This document shows positions 45,781 to 57,609 of a stretch of DNA of 64,000 nucleotides, in pieces. A program made the position numbers and the translations under genes. The stretch spans positions 71,924,272-71,988,271 of the forward strand of contig CM018680.1 of NCBI GenBank assembly GCA_009363875.1. Direction: 5' to 3'. Position 1 is the first letter of the stretch. Each line of letters starts with the position of its first letter. A model generated the notes under the pieces. The model searched no databases. It worked only from the letters and a program-made list of their open reading frames with translations, and was not told where the DNA came from. The DNA comes from Mikania micrantha (lineage: Eukaryota > Streptophyta > Magnoliopsida > Asterales > Asteraceae).

Positions 45781-47150
45781 AGCATCTGAATATTAGGCCT
45801 CTATTTTATCAAAAAAAATTATATATATGTAATTAAGCTAATTTATATAGTATGAAACAATAAAAGGAAGTCTTTATTCTTTTTCACTTATTCACAAAAA
45901 CCTAGATTTTTTTTCCTAACATATTTTCTAAGCACATATCCTTCACTTTTGCTCTAATAACTTACTTTGGTTTGAAGAGATGTTTAAAAAATGCGGTTAA
46001 AAAAGTAAAGGAAAATAGTAAAGAAGTAATCGGTAGTGGAAGGCAAATGAAGTTTGAGAAAATTAAGTGTACATTATTGTTAGTTTAATTAAGTGTTGTC
46101 TACAATTATGAAAAAAATCAAGTGTTGCCTCGTCTGAATAGTAGGGGTGAGCATGATTTGATTCAATGCGCTTATGTCAATTTTCATAACCAAAATCGTT
46201 ACTTTGGTTAATTCTAAATCTATATGCATAACCATAACCATAACCATAAACAATCAATCGGTTGACCATTAATCGATTAATCACCGGTTATGGTTTGATT
46301 CCGGTTAAATTCGGTTTAATGATGAAATTGTTTAAAAGTAAAAAGTCATAATTTTTATAAACATACAACCTTAGTGAATTTTTAAATTCTAAATAAACAT
46401 ATACATTTTGATGAACATTCAAACATTAGTCCTTAGCAAATCTTTAAATTATGATTAACCTAAAAATGTTGATGAACATACAAATGTTGATGAACTTTCA
46501 AATATTAAAAATCAAATATATGAGTTACAAGTATTTTTGAACCAAGTCAATAGATTAATATTAATAAGACCACAAATTTTAAGTTCACTTAGGGCCTTCA
46601 AAATCTTGTATCCGCCCCTGATATTTGACAAATTTAAAAATTAATTTCATTTACTACAATTAAGTCGTACTTTCAAATTAAAAAAATAAATATATATTTA
46701 TCTAAAGATTAATAAAAATTCAATCATTTCCATCTTCCCATTTTTATCAATATTTTGAAAATTCAAAAATTTTCAAATCTTATTTGTATTGTTTGAAAAT
46801 TTATAAAATTTACGCCTCTTTTAGTTTCCTTTTAAATTATGTCAAAACTTTTATGTTAGTTATATACAACTATTCATGTGAATGTCTTAGTTTACAAATG
46901 ACAATAAAATGAAAACGATAATGACCAAAATAACAAAATTTAAATTATTAAACTAAAATGTCAAAAATTGACAAACCACAGAGGCTAAAATGACACTTAA
47001 CTCTTTATTTTTTATGCTAACTCGTTATTTAATTATAACATATGTCTTTCCTTGTGGTGCACGTATATAATGTATATATGTGTGGGCTCTTAAGGAGCAA
47101 AAGTAAAAGTGCACTAACTTTAACGTTATTTCAATTATTTTGTGAAAATA
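45781..47150. other. Gene-free AT-rich stretch
   Basis: 46145-46320 holds a degraded repeat (GGGGTGAGCATGA, ATAACCATAACC repeats, ACCGGTTATGG) that looks like an old hAT MITE. Nothing else is recognised. Confidence 0.4.
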
Positions 47151-47164
47151 ACGTTAAAATCATT

Positions 47165-47325
47165 GGGATGACCAACTTCAAATGATAACTTTGAGTCGGG
47201 GACTCTTTCGGAGCAGCATCTCTATCCCGATTGGGATAGGGGTAAGGTTTGTATCTATCTTTCCCCCCAGACCCTACTGAAAAGTGGGAATATACTGGGT
47301 AAGGTTGTTGTTGTTGTATATGTCT
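47165..47325 (+). mobile_element. SINE, Au-like, with (TTG)n tail
   Basis: GAGTCGGGGACTCTTTCGGA, then CTATCCCGATTGGGATAG and GGTAAGGTTTGT, then CCCAGACCCTACTGAAAAGT, ending in GGTAAGG(TTG)4TA. The order of blocks and the TTG tail match a SINE type widespread in eudicots. Related pieces lie at 14930-15020 and 20699-20730 on the opposite strand. The name is tentative. Confidence 0.55.
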
Positions 47326-49270
47326 AACCTGGCGTATTATGTTGGGAATTCCTTTATGATCCTGCCTATCCAAACACAGACATATTTTAGAATGTCAAAA
47401 CACAGATACATAAATATGTCACAAAACTTTGATGCAAAACTGCACCAGCTGATTGAAAATGACATAACCATTAAACCTACAAGACAAGCCTAGGATGGCT
47501 AATACTTGTTTCGCTAGGATTTTCTTCAGGGTCTTGCTTATTCGAACAGAGACACACTCTTGAATATCAAAACATAGAACCAAAAACAAGTAACAATAAT
47601 CATAGCATTGTAAATGATGCAATAATTAAAGCGAAATAAAATACAAGCCTATGACTAATAAACATAGACAAAAAACGAAGAATAGTAAAGTTTTGTTCAA
47701 AAATGAAAATAATTTCAACTTAAGTTACTGAAAACCGAAAAAGTTAAAACGCTGTGCAAACAATATAACAAACTTAAATTTACTATGACCTAAAAACGAA
47801 GATTTTTTTTTTGTGTGTAAAAATGGAAAAAAAAATCTAAAGTTATCGTCAAAGAAAAATAAACTTTTGTTTCAAAACAAAAACAAAACTAAGTTAATAT
47901 AAGCTAAAAACAAAGAGATCCAAGAAAACATTTAAACAAAAACGAAAATCATACCTAATTTATTATTATGAGTCAAAAATGAAAAAAAAGTTCATTTTTT
48001 AATATATGTGTTTGTTTGTATATGTGTGTATACATAATAGGTTAGTATCTTATGAATACACATGTTAAATAAAAAAATATTTAATAAATTACCAGCACTT
48101 AGACAATGTAAAATATTTTTTATAAAATGCGATAAAAGTTTCTTATAATTTAATAATTTAAGTAATAATATAATGTCTTTAAACACTAATTTTTACAAAA
48201 AAAAAATTTAAAACGTTTTATTTTATAAAAATGTGTTTGCATATTTTATATATTTTGATAATTTTGTTTAAGTTTTGTTTTTTATTATTTATATATCTAA
48301 TCTATTGAAAATCCTTTTTTAACAAAAAAATATAAAAATAAATATATTTAATATGTAATATTATTATTCAATATGAGAGTAACATAAAATTAAAATTAAG
48401 ATGCTTTGAACTTTAATGTATTTTTAAAAACTTAATTTATTTAAATAGGTACATAATACACCAATAGCCCACTTTACCAGCCCATAATAAAAAGTAAACG
48501 GCTGTAATGCTGTATGTGAATGTCAAGTTATTTTAACATTAAACCCACAATCATTTTTATTTAAAACTTTAAAATACATTGAATATGTATTTAAAATCAA
48601 GGCATTTGCACAATTTGGCAAATCAACTGGACAGTGGGGTTGAAATAAACCCATAAAAAACGTCATTACGTTCCAACTTGCAAGTTCGGTCTTCATTATA
48701 TATTTGTATAACTAGGTTAAATCTTCTGTGTTACACGAGTTTAATATACAAAATGTTATAATAAAAATTAAAGTTATGTCTATAAAAAATAAGAATTACA
48801 CTTCAATTTTTTTTTATAACTGTACATGTTGTATTTTAACATTCAAATCATTCTATCAAGCTAAATATTTTAAAATACTTAAAAATTATTCATGAAAAAT
48901 TATTACTATTACTATTATTGAATATTTTAATTAACATAATTTAAAGTTAACGATAGTAAGAGACTTAAATAGAAATTTAGATAAGAAAAGAAGTTTAACT
49001 AAAAACTTTATAACTAATTGTAGATTTAATTCATTTGCTTAATAAACCCATAAAAAACAGTGGGGTTGAAATAAACCGATAAAAAACGTCACTACGTTCC
49101 AACTTGCAAGTTCGGTCTTCATTATATATTTGTATAATGTTAATACCTAGATGTCCCACGCTTTCTAAGTGTCACTGACTCGCTACATGTATTTAATACC
49201 TTCGTTTCTCTTCCGGAACAAACTCAAGATAAAACAAAGTTTATGGACGAAACACAAAAGTTTATAGAAA
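47326..49270. other. Gene-free AT-rich stretch with a dispersed 100-bp duplicate
   Basis: About 100 bp at 48630-48712 (CAGTGGGGTTGAAATAAACC, AAAAAACGTC, CGTTCCAACTTGCAAGTTCG) recurs at 49058-49138. No gene is seen. Confidence 0.5.
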
Positions 49271-51400
49271 TAAAATATAAAAGTTTTGATATTAGGCGTT
49301 TGAGATAAATTTTAAATTTTAAAACCCCAATAGGGTGAAAATGGCACTTTACCAACTTTAAATATTAAATCTTTAAAATTTTAAGAGCTTGGGGTTAGGA
49401 GTAATTTTAATAAATAGACTGTGGTCAATTGTATAAATTTTTTTTAAGAAAACATAAAAAGAAAAACAATAGAATAAAGTGTACTAACAAAAAATTAAAA
49501 GAAAAAGAAATATAGTTGAAGCAGTAAATTAAAAGAAAATAAAGAAAGAAATTTTAAATACAAAAAGAAAAATTTAATTAATTAGAAAAATCTAAGTGTA
49601 ATTAAAATAAAATAAAAATTTAAGTCTTTCGGAAGGTGCAAATTAAGTTTCAACATAATATAATTTTTTTTAACGGCAGTTAAACTGTCTCGTCATGTTA
49701 CCTTCAGTTATCCTGGTGATTGATAGCTAAAATCGATTCCTCAATCTTCAACCTTAAGACACGTGTGCTCCCAGATACGCATGAACCGGATGGAATCTCC
49801 GACCTTCAGCATAATATACTTAGCAGAAGTAAATACGATTTAACTTTAAAATATAAATTGGAATTAACGTATAAATTAATAGTCACTAGTCAGATCTTAA
49901 TTCTAGAAGTCACGATATATTACTTTTGCACCTACGTTTACATCATCTTTTGTATGGCTATAGCTCCTTTGATAGAGGCCACTTTTAATGAATCTGAACT
50001 GTTACAATTAAGTAATTGGTTGATATTATTGAAATAACAATATATATAGTGGACCTTACCAATATCTCTATCAACCTACATGAACTATTTAAAACATTTT
50101 CGTGACTTTACACACACATATACAAAAAATATAAATGTATGATAAAGAAATTAAAACGGATATAAATGTATGATAAAGAAATTAAAACAATGATTCTATA
50201 TTTTGAAGTTTAAATTGTTAAGTTGTTTTAGTTTTATTTTGATTAAAATACTAGGTTTATTTTAGTGTAATAATTTACAATGCATATTAAGCGTGGTAAA
50301 ATGAATGAGTTGAGCCATGTTAGATAACGTGTCAGAAACTCAGAACATGTTCGTATCAGAATAAGTGAAGGTCAGAATGATTTTTATAAAACATTAATTG
50401 TAGCTCAATTAACACTATATTTCTCATAAGACCTAGGTGGTGTTTGTTTTTTCAGATGCAAAATGTCTGCGGTCTACGGACCACATCTGCAAACCTCTTT
50501 TGCAGAAGAGGTGGAACAAACATCTGCAAGTAGATCTTTTTGAGGTGTTTGTTTTCTCAAAAGTTTTAACCTCTTCCCAACCCACGACTGCCCCAACCCA
50601 CCGTCTGCCCCAACCCACACCCCCACCTCGTCGATCATCCTCTTCCCCACTGGCGGTGGAGGAGGCCAGCTGTGGAGCAGACGACCGAACCCTAGACGAC
50701 CAGAAGGAGACGACCGAACCCTAGTCGATCGAACCCACGTGAGAAGGATACGACCGAACCCTAGATCTAAAACCCTCGATCAAACCCGCGTGAGAAGGGG
50801 GAAGGCGCGGCGGAGGAAGGAGAAGGCGGTGGAAGGCGCGGAGAAGGAGAAGGAGAAGGCGGTGGAAGGCGCGTACGATTGGAGGTGCGACAGCCGGAAG
50901 GCGCGAAGAAGGAGTAGGCGGTGGAGGAAGGCGTGGCTGAGGAGGCGCATCGGTGGAGGAGGCCGGCTATGGAGGAGTTCGGCGGTGGGGGAGCCGGCTG
51001 TGGAGGAGACCGGCGGTGGGGAGACCGGCGGTGGGGTATCGATCCTGTGTAGGAGTTGGTGGTTGATGAAGTGAGAAGAGGTTGGAAGAGCTCAAAAAGA
51101 GCTTGGTCCAAGTCTGCGCCAAGAAGAGGTCGCGCATACCTTTTTTAATGAAATGTCTGCGAGAAAACAAACGGTCTGTAGAGGTCCAACCTCTTCCCGC
51201 GTCTGCTCCGCGTAGACATAAGAGGTCACGCAGACCTTTTTGGAAAAAACAAACACCCTCTTAATCTATGTGAGGTCACAAATTCAAATCATAATCAAAA
51301 TGATCGATACAAGGTAAGTAGATTTGCTCAGTTTTGTGCCCAATTATCTGATTTCTATTTTAAAAATTTATTGATAGTAAATAACAAGTATAAACTATCT
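49270..51400. repeat. Older local duplication, copy 1
   Basis: Ordered homology with 52480-55400: AAGAGCTTGGGGTTAGGAGT, AATAAATAGACTGTGGT, AAATTAAGTTTCAACATA, AGAAGTCACGATATATTACT, GATAGAGGCCACTT, ATCTCTATCAACCT, AATGCATATTAAGCGTGG, and on the right GATTTGCTCAGTTTTGTGCC. Divergence is clearly greater than in the RIC/fibrillin pair. Copy 1 carries the TIR element at 50439. Confidence 0.85.
50439..51257. mobile_element. 819-bp TIR element with G+C-rich interior
   Basis: Terminal inverted repeats GGTGTTTGTTTTTTC and its mirror at 51243-51257, with degenerate inner copies at about 50544 and 51160. The interior is unusually G+C-rich, with GGAAGGCGCG, GGAGAAGG and GGCGGTGGAGGAGG tandem motifs that create long Arg/Pro-rich frames without known domains. 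Copy 2 of the local duplication lacks it near 55270. Target duplication is not clear, so the superfamily is open. Confidence 0.75.
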
Positions 51401-51783
51401 CTAGTATGGTTTATTGTTGGGTCTAAATGGTAAAAACCATTGTAGTTAAAATGCAATTTTTCCAAAGATTAAGTGTTAGAGTTAAGCCGAAGACGAATCA
51501 ATATAAGAACTTTAATTTGCTATTAAAAGAAAACTACGTACCCCCTAATATGCATAATATTTTATTATCTATTTTATTTTAGAATTTATTGTATATAAAC
51601 TCATTTAGTCATTTGCACGTGTAAACAACTGTATCCACCAATATGTTTGTAAAAAATCTATCTAATTGATCCACGACAAAAAATCTTTTGTTTTAATTAT
51701 TTGTTTCTATAACCGTATTTGGTTGTCATTAATTATCATTAAATATGTTTGGTTATATATGATGTAGAATGTGTGGGTTTGGC

Positions 51784-52055
51784 TAGAGGTGGGCAAAAAA
51801 AAGGGGCCCGGAACCGATAACCTGAACCAGTCATATCTGAACCGGTGGGTATAAACGGGTCCGGTTTTTCAGACAAATTAGAACCGAAACTGGAACTGGT
51901 TCTACCTATACCCGGCCAAAACCCGAACCAGAACGGCCAAAACCGGTTGGAACCGGTCGAAACCCGAAACTGGGTCTTGACTTTGTTGACCGGAACTGAA
52001 ACCGGTTGAAACCAAAACAAATTCAAAAAAAAAAAACCCGATTTGCGCACCTCTA
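51784..52055. mobile_element. hAT-type MITE (AACCGGTT family)
   Basis: Flanked by GGTTTGGC (51776-51783) and GGCTTGGC (52056-52063), an 8-bp duplication with one mismatch. The termini are TAGAGGTGGGCAAA and TTTGCGCACCTCTA. The 272-bp interior is rich in CCGGTT/AACCGG. Confidence 0.9.
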
Positions 52056-52867
52056 GGCTTGGCACACTAGTAATGCGAACTAGACTTTTTGGAGAGGTTT
52101 GATACACCTTATTTCAAATTTGTTTGCACTATATCTCAAGTTTATTTTTCTTATAAATTTTTTAGTTGGTTTAACTTTGTATAATGTTAAGAGTATAATT
52201 AACATTCTCTTCTTAGTGCTATTTTGCGACAATTTTATGTTTTATGAATTGTTTCATGTTATAATATATTCTTAAGAGCTTAACTTTTAAACTCGTTTTT
52301 GACCATTCATTTAAAATTTTGATAAAAAATACATGGTTTATATTGATTAACATTTAAGTTGATTTTTTTTATTATAAGTAATGAGAAAATAAAAAAAAGG
52401 ATTTAAAAGAAGTAGTTATATATGAGTTTAATTATAGGGTTATTGTATTATAATACTCCCAACTTTCACCTATTGGCCGGCAATACTTCATACTAAATAA
52501 ATGTTTATTGACATTTTATCAACTTTTAAATACGAAATCTTTAAAGTTTTAAGAGTTTGGGGTTAGAAGTAATTTTAATAAATAGACTGTGGTACATTGT
52601 ATAAAAGTTTTAAGACAACATAAAATGGAAAACAGTAGAATAAAGTGTACTAAAAAAAATTTAAAGAAAATAAGGTACTGAGTATATATAAATAAGAAAA
52701 GGATAAAATAAAATAAAATAAAGAAATAAAGTTGAAGCAGTAAATTAAAAGAAAATAAAGAAAGAAATCTTAAATACCAAAAAAATTGAATTAATTTAAA
52801 AATCTAAGTGTAATTAAAATAATAAAAATTTAAGTCTACCATCATTGCAAATTAAGTTTCAACATAG

Positions 52868-53456
52868 CTAGTGGGTTACCCGCGCGTTGCGGCGGGTAAT
52901 CAAGTACGATTTCGCATATCAAAACGCCAATATGTGTTGTTACCGTAACACAAACCTTAAAGGGTAGCGAAATAAATATGTCTGCTCGGCGGTATGAGTA
53001 TTCCATAATGGTTTTAATATTATATAGTTATTATTATTATTATTAGGTGATTATTGCTATTAATTTTGAATAGTTTGTGAAGTAAGTACGATCATAATGA
53101 TAATAACATGCAAAAATTATGTGACATTTTGGTTTCGAAACTTACATAAACGTTCGTGATTTAATTACGATCAAATTAATATAATTATAACATATTTTAA
53201 TATTATTATTATTGTTATTATTATTATTATTATTATATTATAATAGTATTATTACTATACAGAAGAAAAGTAAAATAAAAAAGTGGCCCAAGGTGTAGAA
53301 CCTTTGACCCGTCAAACAAAGATCATGTGTTTTACCATCTCCTCAAAAATTAACATTAACATTTGTAATTTTTTGACAACTTGAATATAAAACCAATATA
53401 AAAACGTAATAAACAACTAATATTACTGTTCACTTCTCTTTTAAATGTATATATTG
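52868..53456 (-). mobile_element. Candidate non-autonomous Helitron
   Basis: On the minus strand the element would start TCAATATATACATTTAAAAG at about 53456 and end ACCCGCCGCAACGCGCGGGT, then AACCCACTAG, at 52868. The GC hairpin (6-bp stem ACCCGC/GCGGGT-type) sits 6 nt before CTAG. Copy 1 of the duplication reads through the insertion point (CAACATAATATA near 49650), supporting insertion between A and T. An (ATT)n tract lies inside, near 53028 and 53205-53240. Confidence 0.6.
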
Positions 53457-53785
53457 ATAATATACTACTATCTTAGTAGAAGTAAAAACGTTTTAATTTG
53501 AAAATATAAATTGTAATTCACGTATAAATTAATAGTTAGATCTTGATTTTAGAAGTCACGATGTATTACTTTTGCACCTATGGCTTACATCATATTTTGT
53601 ATGGCTCTAACTCCTTGATAGAGGCCACTTATAATGAATCTAAACTGTTACAATTATATAATTGGTTAATATATTTGAAATAAAAATATAGTGGACCTAA
53701 GTACCTAACTAGTATCTCTATCAACCTGCATGAACCATTTAACACATGTACGGATATAATGTATGATAAAGAAATTAAACCAACG

Positions 53786-54105
53786 ATGAGGTCCACAAAG
53801 AGGTTAATCGGTTGAAAATTGGTTTTAAATTAAATAATTGAACCGGTTAACTGTTCAAGGTCTGGTAACCGGTTTTTTATTAATAACCAAATTTTTAAGA
53901 TCTAAAACCGAAACCGATATATAACATAAACCAATTAACCGATTTTTTCCTAAGTTAGACGGTTAACCTGTTTGGTATCTTGAAACTTCAATCCGGTCCT
54001 AAACTTCTAATTTTTTCAAACCCTTAACCCCATTCCAATAACCGGTTTGTAATCGTGTTACGAACCCATACCGGTTCGGTTAACCTTTTTTTGCATCTCT
54101 AATCA
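53786..54105. mobile_element. Degraded hAT-like element (AACCGGTTAAC type)
   Basis: Dense in AACCGGTTAA, CCGGTT and ACCGATT motifs, ending TTTTTTGCATCTCTAA. The paralogous position in copy 1 (about 50190, ACAATGATTCTATATTTTGA) lacks it. The flanking octamers have decayed. Confidence 0.6.
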
Positions 54106-54253
54106 TATATTTTGAAGTTTAATATTATTAAATAGTTTTAGTTATAGAGTTAATTATAATGCGGGGTTTATTTTACTGTAATAATTAACAATGCATATTA
54201 AGCCTGGTAAAATGGGCGGGGTTGAAGTGGGTCAGGTAATGGATCAGAACGGT

Positions 54254-54805
54254 TAGGGGTGTGTGTTTTTTACCCGAACCCGAAGAACCAACCCGAATAA
54301 CACGTACCCGAACCCGAAAAACCCGAAAATACCCAACCCGGAAAAGCCTATTACCCGAACCCGAAAACTTAGAATGGTTCGGTCCTTGGGTACTCACAAG
54401 GTTTGTTCGGGTAAACCCGAATAACCCGAAATAGGGTTTTAAGGGGCGGTAACATTTTTTTATTTTCAAATCCTCTATATGTTTTGACATTATCGAAGAA
54501 ATATATGTTTTGGTTATACACGTTTTAGTTATGTTATGGTTAAACATTTGAAATTTTTAAGGAAATATGTGTTTTGGTTAAACATGTTTTAAATTTATTT
54601 GTTTGAAAAATAGAATATTAGTTTTTCAAGTATTACCTGAGAACCGTTTAACCCAACCCAATTAAACCCGAGAACCGAATCCCGAGAACCAATTAAACCG
54701 AAGTTAAATGGTTCGGTTCTCGGTTCCAATTTTAAATTACAAAAACCCGAATAACCCGACCCGAACAACCCGAAACCCGAAGAACCAACCAGAACGACAC
54801 CCCTA
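54254..54805. mobile_element. hAT-type MITE (ACCCGAA family), perfect 8-bp duplication
   Basis: Perfect duplications AGAACGGT (54246-54253 and 54806-54813). The termini are TAGGGGTGTGTG and CGACACCCCTA. 552 bp with many ACCCGAA/TTCGGGT repeats towards both ends. Same family as 38433-38928. Confidence 0.92.
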
Positions 54806-55409
54806 AGAACGGTTAGGATCAGGATGAGTGCGAGTCAGAATAAGTTTTAAGCAAAGTCATTTTGGGTCTAAATGAGTTGTTTTAAAAAACGTTAATTTAG
54901 TTTAAGTTACAATGAATTGTAAGTAAATAAATAATTTATTTGTATAGTCATTAGTTATTTAATCAACAAATATATTATTGATGACATATACCTATTTGAA
55001 TCTATTATATTCTCATAGTTTTTTAGTTTGCATATCTTGACCTACATTATGTTAAGGTATTACTCATTTCAACACGTTAAATGTTATAATGTTACTCATT
55101 ACAACCCAAAATACAATAATTACTTGAATCAACCTATTTATCTTATTATTAGTCAAGATTGTTAGGTCTAATTCATATATTTTAAAACAATGAATATAAA
55201 AATACTATAATTTTTCTTTTTCGCCAAAAAGCGGCAACTCAACTAGCATTCTATAATTCTTATAGACTTAGGCTATGTGAGATCATAAATTCAAATCATA
55301 GTCAAAATGGTCAATAGAAGGTATGTGGATTTGCTCAGTTTCGTGCCCAATTATCTAATTTTTATATTAATAATTTATTAATAGTAAATAACAAGAATAT
55401 AACTAGGGT

Positions 55410-55765
55410 TGTTCATGAGCCGAGCCGAGGCGAGCACAAACATAACTGAACCGAGCAAGGGTATGCTCGTGCTCGGCTCATTTTCAAACCAAGCGGCTCG
55501 GCTTGGTTCAAATTTGCAGAACCGAGCCAAATGTTGTGCTCGTGCTTGGCTCTTTTTAAAATCGAGAAACTCGGCTTGGTTCGGTGTTGCTTGGTTTAGA
55601 AATACAATTTAATGGAAAATGAAAATGTTTATTGTAGTTACATATCAACATTCGCATTAGCCCCTATTACTATCGTGGCCTCTTCACATTTAGAGGCTAA
55701 TAAGTAATAATTTCCATAGCAAATTCACATGATCATATGAGTTGCAGGTTGCAGACGTAACATGA
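55410..55765. repeat. GAGCCGAGC-rich repeat
   Basis: 55410-55590 holds many CGAGCCGAG/CTCGGCT motifs in both orientations after GGGTTGTTCATGAGCCGAGC. This is probably one end of another hAT- or MULE-like MITE; similar GAGCTCG-rich DNA lies in intron 3 of both fibrillin copies. No other end was found. Confidence 0.5.
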
Positions 55766-56560
55766 TGTCACACCCCGACCGGTGGCGGAATATGCCGGGG
55801 CATGATGTGTACAAGATTGTTCAAAGACTCATGATATAAAATTTAAAGTTTCATAATTCAAAATTCCAAAGATTTCAAAGTCAACACAAACATTACATTA
55901 CAATTTCAAAGGTCAAATACAAAATTTAAAACATAGGTCTTTTGATAAACTATCTAAGTCCAATCTTCCTAGATTAGCAAAATGATCCTTCACTTAACCT
56001 GTCACACATGTAAAGTAAAAGTCAACTAAATGAATAGTTGGTGAGTAGTCATATTTTTGATAGCATAAGTATAAAAATATGCAAACTCAAATGACTACAA
56101 GTATGAAAGTTATGCATGCATATGAATCAAGTATGTATAAAATGGGGTACCGGTCCTTTTTAACACGGAATTCACACGCGAAGAGAGCGCGACTCTCTTA
56201 GGAACCAAGTACAAGAATACGTTTACGATTACGATTTCAAGTAGCAAATAAGATCAACAAAGCACATAAGCAACAAGTATACAACACAAGCTCATCACAT
56301 GATAGCATTTCAACTAGATAGGCATTCCTTAGTTTGCATAAGTATCAAAAGATATAAGTTTCTAAGTTTCTTTGAATAAGGACATGTGTGAAAGCCCCAA
56401 AATAATATGAAACTAAAAAGGGGATATGAAAACTCACTTGTTGTTAAGCACTCCAAAAGTTACAACTTAAGCAAGTTGTGTAATATCACTTGTTAACCTA
56501 TTTGAACATATGAATAAGAATGTATCTATGAGTTTCTAAGCATAGGCAAACCTAATTAAA
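55766..56560 (-). repeat. LTR-type repeat (copy 2 of a pair with 32290-33100)
   Basis: Begins TGTCACACCCCGACCGGTGG and parallels 32290-33100 block by block, including CGCGAAGAGAGCGCGACTCT at about 56176 and AGCCCCAAAATAATATGAAA at about 56391. No coding region is attached. Confidence 0.65.
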
Positions 56561-57609
56561 GTCATAAAAGTAGACTTTCATAGTGTAATAATAAATAAAA
56601 TAATTTATAAGTTTACATAGATAATTATAAGTTCAAATAAATAAATTTTACAAGTTCAAATAAATAATTTTTTTAGAACTAAGTATACAATTTTTAATAA
56701 CTTAAAACTTTTAAGTTAAACACCTTGTAAAAATAGATTTTATAAAAGTTTCTTTAGAATATAAATAAAATTATATAAGGCTTAATAATATTTATTAAAA
56801 TAAACCATAGTTTAAGTTTTATAAAAATAAAGTAATAAAATATTTTTAACATAAACAAAAAGGTTTATAAATATTTTTCTAAAGCCTTTTACACATTAAT
56901 ATGTTTTTATAAATTAAAAATAATGGTTTTAAACTTATTTTAATATTTAAAGAATCGAAATTATTAAAAATATATTTTTAAATATTTTCAGAATATAAAA
57001 GAGGCATAATATCATTTTAGAATTTTCTAAACATTTTAACATGATTTTTATGATTAAAAAATGATTTATTATAACACTTTTAATAACTTAAACAAAGAAA
57101 TAATGATAAAAATAATATTCTGGAATTTATAAAAAAATTAACAGAATATTTAAAATGTTGAAAAATTATTTTATAGAATTTTATAACAGAAATCAGAATT
57201 TTTAAATAAATAAAAATAAAAAAAATTGGGTTTTTTAACAAAAAAAAAACGGTTCTGTTGCTAGCCGTGGGACTCGAACCTTGGTCTGCTCCGCCCAGCC
57301 CGAGTGTCTTAACCACTCGGCTGGGTGGAGTTTTGTTGAGGGAAAAGAGATTAAAATCTTTTTAAGCTACATGTGCAGTTCATCCCCAAATCAAGAACAA
57401 GAAACCCTAACTCCTAATCCCTTCCAATTCGATTCGATGTTCGATCATGAGCCCTTAAAACGTTAGGGCTATTGTTATACGCTAGGAGACGAGTCTAATG
57501 AGTATACTACTTACTTGTAAAAGTTTTATGGATGGCAGGTTCGAACCGTGGAGGGTTGCGGTCGTCCTCAAGGTCGGGTCGAGCTATTGGGTCTTCTTGA
57601 GATCGAATT
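56561..57609. other. AT-rich gap with a tRNA-like SINE head
   Basis: 56561-57230 is extremely AT-rich and has no gene. The SINE-like head is at 57265-57325. Between it and the LTR at 57610 I see nothing firm. Confidence 0.45.
57265..57325 (-). mobile_element. tRNA-derived SINE head (Leu/Ser-tRNA-like)
   Basis: On the minus strand, GCCGAGTGGTTAAGAC (A box of class II tRNA type, about 57321-57306) and GGTTCGAGTCCCAC (B box, 57280-57267). There is no proper anticodon arm and no matching acceptor stem, so it is a SINE or tRNA relic rather than a working tRNA gene. Confidence 0.6.

Larger units (their letters stand above)
52480..55400. repeat. Older local duplication, copy 2
   Basis: Partner of 49270-51400. 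Relative to copy 1 it has gained a Helitron-like insertion (52868-53456), an old hAT-like insertion (about 53786-54105) and a hAT MITE (54254-54805). Confidence 0.85.

Noticed and set aside
50437..51111. Arg- and Pro-rich frames of 95-114 residues on both strands
   Set aside because: They overlap one another inside a G+C-rich tandem-motif interior of a TIR element and show no known domain.
57265..57325. tRNA-Leu or tRNA-Ser gene
   Set aside because: A and B boxes are present, but no acceptor stem or anticodon arm can be drawn; a SINE head fits better.
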